NCBI GenBank assembly: GCA_034436375.1
Contig: DAOTVS010000300.1
Coordinates: 1 to 22,170, forward strand
Direction of reading: 5' to 3'
Length of the DNA: 22,170 nucleotides
Source: DAOTVS01 sp034436375
GTDB taxonomy: Bacteria > Chloroflexota > Anaerolineae > SpSt-313
Shown here: positions 6,618-13,815 of the stretch, one piece after another
Position numbering within the stretch: the first letter of the stretch is position 1
Layout: every line of letters begins with the position of its first letter
The notes under the pieces: generated by a model
Told to the model about the DNA's origin: nothing
The model's database searches: none
What the model saw: the letters and a program-made list of their open reading frames with translations, nothing else
Program-made: the position numbers and the translations under genes

Positions 6618-8400
6618 CGATGGGCAGACTGAAGCTGAAAGTACTGCCTGCGCCGACCTGGCTCTGCACCCAGATGCGCCCGCCGTGCGCCTCCACGAGC
6701 ATCCTGGTGATATAGAGCCCGAGCCCCAGGCCCTCGCGCTCTTCCTCGCGCGCCTGAGGCGTGCGATAATAGCGCTCAAAGAGCCGGGCAAGGTCGCCCG
6801 GCTCGATGCCGGGGCCGCGATCGGTGATGGCCGTCACGACCTCTCCATCCCGTTCTTCCAGGGCAATGGTGATCTCAGTACCGGGCGTCGAGTACTTGAA
6901 GGCATTGGTGAGGAGGTTGAGCAGAATACGCTCCAGCCGGTCGGGGTCAGCGGAGACGGGGGGCAACCCGGCGGGCGCCTGCAGCCGGATGCGTGCGATG
7001 TCGAGGGTGCCGCGCAAGCGCTGCAGCAGGTCGGCGATATAGGCGTGCAGGTCGATTGCCTGGCGGCTGAGCACGAGTTGCCCAGATTCCAGGCGTGCCG
7101 AGTCGACCAGGTCCTGGATCATGCTATTCATGCGCCGGGCGCTGGTATCAATAGACTCGGCGCTGTTCTGGGCGAGTTGCTTTGGCCCCCCGCTGGCCAG
7201 ATTGCGCTCCAAAAGTTGAGCCTGGGCCCGGATGATAGTCAGCGGCTGCCGCAGGTCGTGGGAGATGATGCGGGTGGTATCTTCGCGCTGCTGCTCACGG
7301 AGGGCCAACTCGGCGCCCATGCGGTTAAAGGCGTTGGCCAGGTCCTCCAGCTCGATGGGCCCTACCACGTCGGTGCGGCGGCTGAACTCGCCCTGCCCCA
7401 CCTCCTGAGCGTGCTCGCGCAGGAGGCTGATGGGCCTCGTGAGGCTGAGGCTGGTGATCAGGGCGGCCGAGACGCCTATCGCAATGGCCAACAGAAGCCA
7501 GCCCAGGTCGCTGAGCAGGGTCCCTCGCACCGGCGCCAGGGCGACACTCTCTGGTACCGTGGCGCCAGAGACCCAGCCAAAGTTGCCTATCGGGGCAAAG
7601 CCGCCAATGCGCACCTCACGGTCCACAGGGGAGTAAAAGGTGCCCGCCGCATCCTGCCCGCTCAGCGCCTGCTTGACCAGCGACACATTCTGAAAGCCCG
7701 TGCGCTCTGCATTGGTGAGGGGAACCTCCGGATAGCGGTAGACCAGCGTCCCCGTCCTGTCCAGGATGAGGATGGTCCCCTGGCCGGCCCGCGCCACGGG
7801 TACCACCGTACCGAGGCGATCGGGGTTGATGGAGCCGATGACAATGCCCAACAGCTCGCGCGCTGGGTTGCGGATAGCGGTGGCCACCACAAAGGATAGC
7901 TGCCCGCTGACCTGCTCTACCCGCAGGTCGCTGATGGCCGTATCTTGCCCTGCCACGATCTGGCGAATGTAGGGGCGGTCGCTGAGGTCTGTGCCGATGG
8001 CTGAGGGGATGACGGCAGCGATGATGCGCCCGGCGGGATTGACCCAGGCAAAAAAGCGCACCGTGGGGTATTGCGCCGCAGCCAAGGCTAGCAGAGCGTT
8101 GGCCTCGGCCGTGGACTGCGCGGGCGGCGTGGTCAGTGTCGTGCCCAGGGTGTACTCCTGGTGCTCCAGGTCACTGATGTATGTATTGAAGGTATCGGCC
8201 ACCGAGCGTGACAGCACCTGGTTGCCCTGCAGCAGCCCGGTGACACGGCTCTGGTAAAAGCTGTACGACAGAGTGCCCTGCACAACCAGGAGTGGGATGA
8301 TGATGAGCAGGACCAAGAGCAACAGGATATCGCGCACACGGCGCAGGAAAAGGCCACGGATCCATCGGCGCGGTGCATCGATCAGGCGACGAAGGATCAT
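6610..8400 (-). CDS. Membrane-bound sensor histidine kinase (Cache-HAMP-HisKA-HATPase)
   Basis: The 596-aa protein has membrane segments at about 24-44 and 299-320 enclosing an extracytoplasmic double-Cache-like sensor. It is followed by HAMP (about 318-372), HisKA with phospho-acceptor His381 in SHDLRQPL, and an HATPase domain with N-box LLNLLTNAFKYS (493-504), G1 DRGPG (527-531) and G2 GLGLGL (557-562). All kinase boxes are intact. The sensor shares many residues with the larger kinase upstream in the same cluster, such as FAWV, YIR.I.AG and the (V/I)(D/N)P.RLG stretch, so the two are paralogs. No clear ribosome site precedes the ATG; two palindromes do. Likely partner: the single-domain receiver encoded at 9689-10039, by inference only. 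Confidence 0.9.
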   Translation of the reverse strand: MILRRLIDAPRRWIRGLFLRRVRDILLLLVLLIIIPLLVVQGTLSYSFYQSRVTGLLQGNQVLSRSVADTFNTYISDLEHQEYTLGTTLTTPPAQSTAEANALLALAAAQYPTVRFFAWVNPAGRIIAAVIPSAIGTDLSDRPYIRQIVAGQDTAISDLRVEQVSGQLSFVVATAIRNPARELLGIVIGSINPDRLGTVVPVARAGQGTILILDRTGTLVYRYPEVPLTNAERTGFQNVSLVKQALSGQDAAGTFYSPVDREVRIGGFAPIGNFGWVSGATVPESVALAPVRGTLLSDLGWLLLAIAIGVSAALITSLSLTRPISLLREHAQEVGQGEFSRRTDVVGPIELEDLANAFNRMGAELALREQQREDTTRIISHDLRQPLTIIRAQAQLLERNLASGGPKQLAQNSAESIDTSARRMNSMIQDLVDSARLESGQLVLSRQAIDLHAYIADLLQRLRGTLDIARIRLQAPAGLPPVSADPDRLERILLNLLTNAFKYSTPGTEITIALEERDGEVVTAITDRGPGIEPGDLARLFERYYRTPQAREEEREGLGLGLYITRMLVEAHGGRIWVQSQVGAGSTFSFSLPIAL

Positions 8401-8430
8401 TGGCCTAGGCCAGAGGCGGCGGCGCCGCCG
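8401..8430. repeat. Two perfect palindromes at the kinase start codon
   Basis: TGGCCTAGGCCA (8401-8412) touches the kinase ATG, and CGGCGGCGCCGCCG (8417-8430) follows four bases further upstream of the gene. Together they occupy the place where a ribosome site is expected, and no purine-rich site is seen. Confidence 0.5.
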
Positions 8431-8474
8431 GGCAGAGTCGCACGGAATCCCTGAGCATCATCCTGCTTACCGTG

Positions 8475-8813
8475 TCAGCCCCTCAGCCCGACGCGCTCAC
8501 ACTCAGGCGCCATGGCGCCCGGCGCCCCGGGGCTGATCAGGCACTGGTCCAATTGGTGCAGATCTTCAGTTGAGATCTCTTCCAGCCCCGCGATGCGCCG
8601 CAAGAGGTCTGGTGTGACCCCCAGGGTGCGGGCAATGCGCTCCATTACCCGCGGGTCATCGATGGGGAGCTGGTTCTCGATGCGGTTGATCGCATCGAGC
8701 GGCACATTGGCCTTTTGCGCCAGTTGCATCGAATTGAACCGACGCCCATATTTGTGCTCTTCCAGCCGGAAGATGAGATCGTTGGTCTCATGCTCGGAAA
8801 GATGTTGCATCAT
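8475..8813 (-). CDS. Small helix-turn-helix (XRE-like) protein
   Basis: The 112-aa protein starts at ATG 8813-8811, whose A is also the last base of the TGA of the preceding gene (TGATG), so translation is probably coupled to that gene. Residues about 27-75 form a helix-turn-helix of the XRE kind: SMQLAQKANVPLDAINRIEN followed by ERIARTLGVTPDLLRRI. Presumably it binds DNA or regulates its partner gene. The C-terminal 30 residues have no recognised domain. The same frame is open back to about 9038 but that part only shadows the upstream gene. It could be a transcription factor for the signalling cluster or one half of a coupled pair with the 264-aa protein. Confidence 0.75.
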   Translation of the reverse strand: MMQHLSEHETNDLIFRLEEHKYGRRFNSMQLAQKANVPLDAINRIENQLPIDDPRVMERIARTLGVTPDLLRRIAGLEEISTEDLHQLDQCLISPGAPGAMAPECERVGLRG

Positions 8814-9607
8814 CAGATCCAACCTCCCTGCTGCAGTGGCTCCAGCAGTGATACCCCTTGCCTTTCGGCCTCCTGCTCGTCTTTCCGAAGCGCCTGCATC
8901 ACTTGCTTCTCGGCCTGGTTTTCCTCGTGCTCGTCGAGCGAGATACCCAGCTCCCTGCCGACATCGGTGCGCGCCCCAACGAGGAGCACCTGTGTGTATT
9001 GATAGTCCATATAGTCGGTCGGGTCGACTGGGATCCACCCGTGGCCGTCGAATTTGCGCAGCTCTGGCGGGTAGGCCGGTTGTTCGCTGATCTGGATTTC
9101 TGAGGGGGCATAGGGGTCCTTGACGGAGATGATATAGCTTGCCTCAGGCAAAACCTGCAATTCCTTTTGTACCTCGCCCCCACGCTTGGGTTGGATCAGG
9201 TGATAAGCCAGATGCGTGTGACCCTGGTGCCTGGCGATCGCATAACGCCCCTCGCCGGCCACGCGCGCCCAGGGGCGCTTCCTTTGGCCGGGGGGGTGTG
9301 GCGCTGCGACATCCTTTTCCAGGCTGTCCAGCACAGCCGTTGGGTCCTGGGCCACATCCTGCACAAAGGCCCAGTCGCGCTCCTCCGGCAGCGCTTTGCC
9401 CGGCACAATCGCAGGAAGGGCGCCGTGAGCGACATTGAAGAGGCGGTTACGGTGACGGCGCTGGTCGTCGGGCAAGAGCATAAAGTAGACCCGCTCAAGG
9501 TCCTCGGGACTTGAGGGGTGCTCTACAGCCTCTTTGGGCCGGTAGAAGAAGAGGATATTGCCCTTTTCCAGGATGGAGACATTGGTCTTTTGTTCTTGAT
9601 CGGGCAT
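8813..9607 (-). CDS. Conserved uncharacterised protein (EKGxIxFFYRP family)
   Basis: This 264-aa soluble protein begins at ATG 9607 with GGGAGG seven bases upstream. Its N-terminus EKGNILFFYRPK, the central RVAGEGRYAIARHQGHTHLA and the block SYIISVKDPYAP resemble a family of bacterial proteins of about 250 aa with no assigned role. Charged and proline-rich stretches occur, but no signal peptide or membrane segment. The tail (about 220-256) is rich in Glu/Gln/Lys and may be a coiled coil. It lies between a response regulator and a small HTH protein, overlapping the latter by one base. That context suggests a regulatory or stress role, not metabolism. The function is unknown. Confidence 0.75.
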   Translation of the reverse strand: MPDQEQKTNVSILEKGNILFFYRPKEAVEHPSSPEDLERVYFMLLPDDQRRHRNRLFNVAHGALPAIVPGKALPEERDWAFVQDVAQDPTAVLDSLEKDVAAPHPPGQRKRPWARVAGEGRYAIARHQGHTHLAYHLIQPKRGGEVQKELQVLPEASYIISVKDPYAPSEIQISEQPAYPPELRKFDGHGWIPVDPTDYMDYQYTQVLLVGARTDVGRELGISLDEHEENQAEKQVMQALRKDEQEAERQGVSLLEPLQQGGWI

Positions 9608-9635
9608 CGCTCAGCCTCCCATTGGCTAGACTGAG

Positions 9636-9666
9636 CTTATATCCAGCAAATAGTGTGCCTTGTGAA
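9636..9666 (-). promoter_or_regulatory. Weak internal promoter candidate before the 264-aa gene
   Basis: The minus strand has TTCACA (9666-9661) and TATAAG (9641-9636), each one base from consensus, but with a long 19-bp spacer. It lies in the 81-bp gap after the response regulator, the only sizeable gap before the HTH pair. Confidence 0.25.
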
Positions 9667-9688
9667 CGCCCACCCGTGCAGGAATCCC

Positions 9689-10039
9689 TCAGGACCTGTG
9701 AGCGCCGACAACGGTCAGGAGCTGCACTAACTCAAAGGGCTTGGCCAGGTAGCCTGCGGCGCCGACCTCCTCTGCCACGGCAAGCCCGTTGCGTGTGGCA
9801 GAGAGGACGATAATCGGCGCGTGGGGGCCCGGCAACTGGTGGTAGGTGCGCGCAAACGCCCAGCCATCCATAATCGGCATGCGCATATCGAGCAAAATCA
9901 GGTCAGGTGGGGTAGCAGCGGCAATCTGGAGGGCTTGCACGCCCTGGGCAGCGGTCATGACCTCGTAACCCTCATCTTCGAGCGCCATCGCGACAAGCTC
10001 GCGGATGCTGTCATCATCATCAACAATCAGGATGCGCAC
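9689..10039 (-). CDS. Single-domain response regulator (CheY-like receiver)
   Basis: The start is taken as GTG at 10037-10039, with AGGAG seven bases before it, giving 116 aa. A longer open frame to 10363 is the shadow of the upstream kinase. The sequence is a complete receiver: acidic pocket DDDD (7-10), phospho-acceptor Asp51 in LLDMRMP, Ser80 at the switch position and Lys100 in AKPF. There is no output domain, so signalling must go through protein-protein contact or onward phosphotransfer. The gene begins 10 bp after the stop of the giant kinase, its probable phosphodonor. Confidence 0.9.
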   Translation of the reverse strand: MRILIVDDDDSIRELVAMALEDEGYEVMTAAQGVQALQIAAATPPDLILLDMRMPIMDGWAFARTYHQLPGPHAPIIVLSATRNGLAVAEEVGAAGYLAKPFELVQLLTVVGAHRS

Positions 10040-10049
10040 ATGACTGCTC

Positions 10050-13000
10050 CTATAGGGCACCACTGTCGTCGCCCTGAGCGAGACCGCTGGGCAGAGTGAC
10101 GACGAAGTAAGAGCCGCCATCTGGGGGCGCCTGCAGCTCGATGGTCCCCCCATGCAGCTCGACAATGTGGCGTGAGATGTACAGGCCCAACCCCATGCCA
10201 CCATAGCCCGCATGAGCCTGTACAAAACGGTCGAAAACGCGCTCGCGGTCGGCCGGGGGCACGCCGATGCCGTGGTCGCGCACAGCCAGGCGCACCGAAT
10301 CCGGTGAAGGCGCTGAGACCTCAACCTCGATGGGGCCGCCCGCAGGGCTGTATTTGACGGCATTGACCATCAGGTTGACGGCGACCTGCTCGATGCGCAG
10401 GGGGTCCAGCAACGCAGGCACCGGGGTGGGCGCCAGCAAAGTGATGGTGTGACGGGTCGTACCTGCCTGTACAACGGCGACAGCGCCCTTGATCAGGGCA
10501 GCCAGATCCACGAGCTCTGGCTCCAGTTGCAGGCGCCCCCCCTGGATGCGTGAGATATCGAGCAGCTGGGCCACCAGCCGCGATAGCTTGTCGGATTGCT
10601 GATCGATCTCCACCAGCGCCCGGCGCAGGCGCTGCGGCTCCACCGTACCGGCCGTATCCAACCGGCGGATGGTCAGCTCGGCAAAGCCACGCAGGCTGGT
10701 GACGGGCGTCTTGAGCTCGTGCGCCGCTACGGAAAGGAACTCATCGCGGAAGCGGATCGCTTCCTGCGCCTCGCGGTAGAGCAGCGCATTCTCTACGGCC
10801 AGGGCCGCCCGGTGCGCCAGGTCCCTGGCCAGGGTCAGGTCAGCGAGACCATAATGCAGATCCGGCCGGGCCGACATCAGCAAGAACACCCCGAGTGTAC
10901 GGCCATGCGCCACCAGTGGCACGATCAGTGCGGAGCCATAGCCCACCTTCTGGATCGTCTCCCGGATCTCAACCGGGGTGATCTCGGCGAGCTGATCATC
11001 GCGGATCTCTTCGTAGAGGCGGGCCTGCCCCGTCTCCAGGGCGGTGTGCAGCGGATGGCGCTCGTGGCTCAGAGGGTAGCGGGCGGCGATCTCGCGCAGC
11101 AAGGCCTCCTTGGCCGGGTCGGCATGCACGGCAGCGATCAGGCGGGGGGTGTTCCTCTCTTCCGTGATCTCGACGACGCACCAATCGCCCAGCCTGGGCA
11201 CGGCATATTGCGCCAGGCTCTGCAGGCTGGCCTCGGCATCGAGCGAGCTGGCCAGCAGCCGGCTGGCCTCGGCCAGGAGGGCGGCGCGTCGCTCGGCCAT
11301 CTCGGCCTGGGCGCGAGCCTGGCTCTCGGCCTCGTAGAGGTGCGCCCGGTAGAGCGCCTGTGCGCCCAGGCGGGCGAGCGCCTGCACAAAGCTGATATCC
11401 TCTTCCGCAAAGCGCCGTGGCTCCTCAAAGCTGAGGAGGATAGCGCCCAGCACATGCCCTTCGGTTATCACCGGAAACGCCGCGCGGGCCCCGCTTGGGG
11501 CCTGGTTGGTGGCCAGCTGCGGATAGTGCATCTCCAGATCGGCCGGGCTTTCCAGCAGCACAGGCCGCCGGGTGCGGGCCGCTTCGGCCATCGGTGCATT
11601 GGCGGTAAGGGCGATGCGCTGGCGTAGAGCCTGCACCTCTGGAGCATAGCCGATGGACTGCAGAACCTCGAGCCATTGCCCGTCCTTGCTCAACACCGAG
11701 GTGCTGCCCGCAGAGGCGTCGAGGGCGGCCATACTTTGCTCTACAATGATCTCGGCCACCCTGGCGGGCGTGGCCGCCTGCGAAAGGGCAGCCGTCACCG
11801 CCTGCAGGCGCCGGGTGCGGTCAGTAGCGCGCTCTCGCTCGGTGATATCATGCCAGGTAGCCACCGCCCCTGTGATCTGGTTGTCCCGCAAGAGGGGCGC
11901 CGCCGAAATGAGGATCGTCCGGTCATGCCCCTGGCCATCCACAAGGCGGAAGCGCTCTCCCAGCACCGTCTCGCCCCTCAGGGCGCGGGTGGAAGGGAGA
12001 TCCTCGACTTGGGCTGGCCGGCCGTTGCTGGTGCGGATGTGCAGCCGCTTGAGGCTCTGGCGCCGATCGACGTCTGCCGGGCCCAGACCATAGATTCTTG
12101 CCGCTGCCGGGTTGGCCCGCTGCAGCGCGCCTGCAGCATCGTAGATGATGACCGCTTCAGCCAGCGAGCTAAAGATAGCATCGAGCTCACTGGCGCGGGC
12201 ACGCGCCTCATCGGCCAGCTTTTCGTTCAATGCGCTGGCGGCAGCCAGTTGCTCGTTGCTGTGCTGCAGCTCAGAGAGCAAGTAGGCCTGGCGTTCTTCC
12301 CGCAGGCTGATCTCCGTAGCCATATGGTTGAGGGTGGCTGCCAGGTCCTCTACCTCTACCAGGCCTTGCACTTGGGCGCGGCGGCTCATCTCGCCCCGGC
12401 CGATGGCGGCGGCGATTTGCTGCAGGTGGCGGATGGGCCGGCTGATGCGATGCCCGACCTGCACCGCTGCCAGCACGGCTACACTGGCCACCAACAGAAA
12501 GAGCCCGAAATCGCGCAGCAGCCCTTCCGTCGCGGGCGCTACGGCTTCACCGGTCGGCTGGCTCGCTACAGCCACCCAGCCCATGGGCTCAACAGGCGTC
12601 AGGCCTGCCAGGCGCTCCTGCCCGTCAGAGGTAAAGGCCCCCGTCGTTTCCCGCCCGGCCAGGGCCTCTGCCAGCAGGGGCATACTATGGAGCCAGTTGC
12701 GGTCCTCCCAGCTCATTTCGATTTCCGGGAAGTGGTATACGCCGTGGCCCTGGCGGTCGGCAATGGCAATGGCGCCGCCGCCGGCCCGCATGACCAGCAA
12801 CGCTTTGCCCAGGCGTGTGGGGTCGACTGTGGCCAGCAGAATGCCCTGCAGCCCGCCCTGCCGGCTGCGCACGCCGCGTGCGATAATAAAGATCGGCTGG
12901 CCGGAGGTCTGATCCGGCAGCAGGTCGCTGACGACCCAATCGCGCCCCGCTATGATTCCCCGAATATAGGACTGCTGGCTGAGGTCGGCTCTCTCATATC

Positions 13001-13445
13001 CGGATTCGGTATCGGCGAAGATGTAGCCCTGTGCGTCAACCCAGGCAAAGCTGTGGATGGCAGGGTACTCTTGTGTGGCCCCGGCCAACAGGCGCTCAAG
13101 CCCCGCCTGCGATAACGCGGGATCGCTGATGACGGCCTGCCCCAGGGCCTGCTCCTGGTGCAAGATGTCCTCGACATAGGCGTTCAAGGCAGTAGCGACG
13201 GCGCGCGCTATCTCCAGGTTGTTCTGCAGCGTATTGGCTCGCTGGGCCTGATAGCGCGCTATATTGACGGCCGCCTGCACCAGGATGAGCGGCGTGACTA
13301 TGGTCAGTGCGAGCACGACCAGGGTACCGCGCACGCTGCGCGTCAGAAAACGGTAGCCTTGAGCAATCAGTTGCTGCAGGGATGTCCTTTTCCTGCTTGG
13401 CGCGCTCGACAATCCCTTGCCCATCCGCTGCAAGCCTTTCGCCAT
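10050..13445 (-). CDS. Large hybrid-sensor histidine kinase (Cache-HAMP-PAS-GAF-GAF-HisKA-HATPase)
   Basis: The ATG at 13445 gives 1131 aa. A TTG at 13466 or an ATG at 13424 are alternatives, none with a clear ribosome site. Order of domains: membrane segment at 38-60, extracytoplasmic double-Cache-like sensor, membrane segment at 311-331, HAMP about 332-385, PAS about 419-538, GAF about 548-703, a second GAF about 728-893, HisKA with phospho-acceptor His909 in AAHELKTP, and HATPase with N-box NLMVNAVKYS, G1 DHGIG (1057-1061) and G2 GMGLGL (1083-1088). There is no receiver domain fused; the receiver is the next gene. It integrates an external ligand with cytoplasmic signals. The small ORF at 13476-13658 lies directly upstream. 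Confidence 0.92.
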   Translation of the reverse strand: MAKGLQRMGKGLSSAPSRKRTSLQQLIAQGYRFLTRSVRGTLVVLALTIVTPLILVQAAVNIARYQAQRANTLQNNLEIARAVATALNAYVEDILHQEQALGQAVISDPALSQAGLERLLAGATQEYPAIHSFAWVDAQGYIFADTESGYERADLSQQSYIRGIIAGRDWVVSDLLPDQTSGQPIFIIARGVRSRQGGLQGILLATVDPTRLGKALLVMRAGGGAIAIADRQGHGVYHFPEIEMSWEDRNWLHSMPLLAEALAGRETTGAFTSDGQERLAGLTPVEPMGWVAVASQPTGEAVAPATEGLLRDFGLFLLVASVAVLAAVQVGHRISRPIRHLQQIAAAIGRGEMSRRAQVQGLVEVEDLAATLNHMATEISLREERQAYLLSELQHSNEQLAAASALNEKLADEARARASELDAIFSSLAEAVIIYDAAGALQRANPAAARIYGLGPADVDRRQSLKRLHIRTSNGRPAQVEDLPSTRALRGETVLGERFRLVDGQGHDRTILISAAPLLRDNQITGAVATWHDITERERATDRTRRLQAVTAALSQAATPARVAEIIVEQSMAALDASAGSTSVLSKDGQWLEVLQSIGYAPEVQALRQRIALTANAPMAEAARTRRPVLLESPADLEMHYPQLATNQAPSGARAAFPVITEGHVLGAILLSFEEPRRFAEEDISFVQALARLGAQALYRAHLYEAESQARAQAEMAERRAALLAEASRLLASSLDAEASLQSLAQYAVPRLGDWCVVEITEERNTPRLIAAVHADPAKEALLREIAARYPLSHERHPLHTALETGQARLYEEIRDDQLAEITPVEIRETIQKVGYGSALIVPLVAHGRTLGVFLLMSARPDLHYGLADLTLARDLAHRAALAVENALLYREAQEAIRFRDEFLSVAAHELKTPVTSLRGFAELTIRRLDTAGTVEPQRLRRALVEIDQQSDKLSRLVAQLLDISRIQGGRLQLEPELVDLAALIKGAVAVVQAGTTRHTITLLAPTPVPALLDPLRIEQVAVNLMVNAVKYSPAGGPIEVEVSAPSPDSVRLAVRDHGIGVPPADRERVFDRFVQAHAGYGGMGLGLYISRHIVELHGGTIELQAPPDGGSYFVVTLPSGLAQGDDSGAL

Positions 13446-13475
13446 ATGCTGTGGCACTGCAGACAATCCGCCGGG

Positions 13476-13658
13476 TTACGTGGCCCACGGGGCCATCCCT
13501 ACGACGCTGCTGCCTGTAACGCCAAGTTCCCCAGAGCCGGCTGCCAGGCCATGCGGCGGCACATTCACCGTGCAGGCGCCGATCGTGTGCACTGGCCTCT
13601 CCCAAGGCTCGGTGAAGCGGGCTTGATAGGGTGCGAGTCCGTCATCCATTTCCTGCAT
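13476..13658 (-). CDS. Small 60-aa protein, truncated relative of the KaiC-neighbour protein
   Basis: ATG 13658 to TAA 13476 encodes 60 residues. Residues 1-33 align without gaps to residues 1-33 of the 124-aa protein encoded at 17005-17379: 16 of 33 are identical, including LAPY.AR, ER, IG and TVNV. After TVNV the two diverge. Seven of the 16 shared residues use different codons, so this is not a recent copy. GGAG lies 11 bases before the ATG, and a good promoter is 120 bp upstream. The stop is 9 bases before the alternative TTG start of the giant kinase. It may be a real small protein or a decaying gene remnant; I cannot tell which from one genome. Confidence 0.5.
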   Translation of the reverse strand: MQEMDDGLAPYQARFTEPWERPVHTIGACTVNVPPHGLAAGSGELGVTGSSVVGMAPWAT

Positions 13659-13778
13659 CGCTGCATGGTCTCCGCGTCGTGGCGACGCAGCCAGAACCAG
13701 CGCACCGTGACCCGGCGCCTGCTGGGCAAGGGGAGTGTTCTGCGTGGAAACCTGGCAAGAACTGCGGGCAATGTGCGT

Positions 13779-13807
13779 AATATAATACGCGCATGCCGGC
13801 AAGTCAA
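13779..13807 (-). promoter_or_regulatory. Promoter of the sensor-kinase operon, TTGACT-17-TATATT
   Basis: The minus strand reads TTGACT (13807-13802), a 17-bp spacer and TATATT (13784-13779). Transcription would start near 13772, before the 60-codon ORF and the giant kinase. An imperfect dyad GCGTA...TACGC (13775-13790) spans the -10 and could bind a regulator. The promoter begins about ten bases after the stop of the upstream kinase gene, separating the two units. Confidence 0.6.
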
Positions 13808-13815
13808 ATAGTGGT

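Noticed and set aside
8814..9038. Longer N-terminus for the HTH protein
   Set aside because: It is Arg/Gly/Ala-rich shadow of the 264-aa gene; the ATG at 8813 coupled by TGATG is more convincing.
10040..10363. Longer N-terminus for the response regulator
   Set aside because: The extra part overlaps the end of the giant kinase in another frame, and the GTG at 10039 has a well-placed AGGAG.
11676..13115. 479-codon open frame on the + strand
   Set aside because: It lies wholly antisense to the Cache, HAMP and PAS parts of the giant kinase, whose motifs are unmistakable on the other strand.
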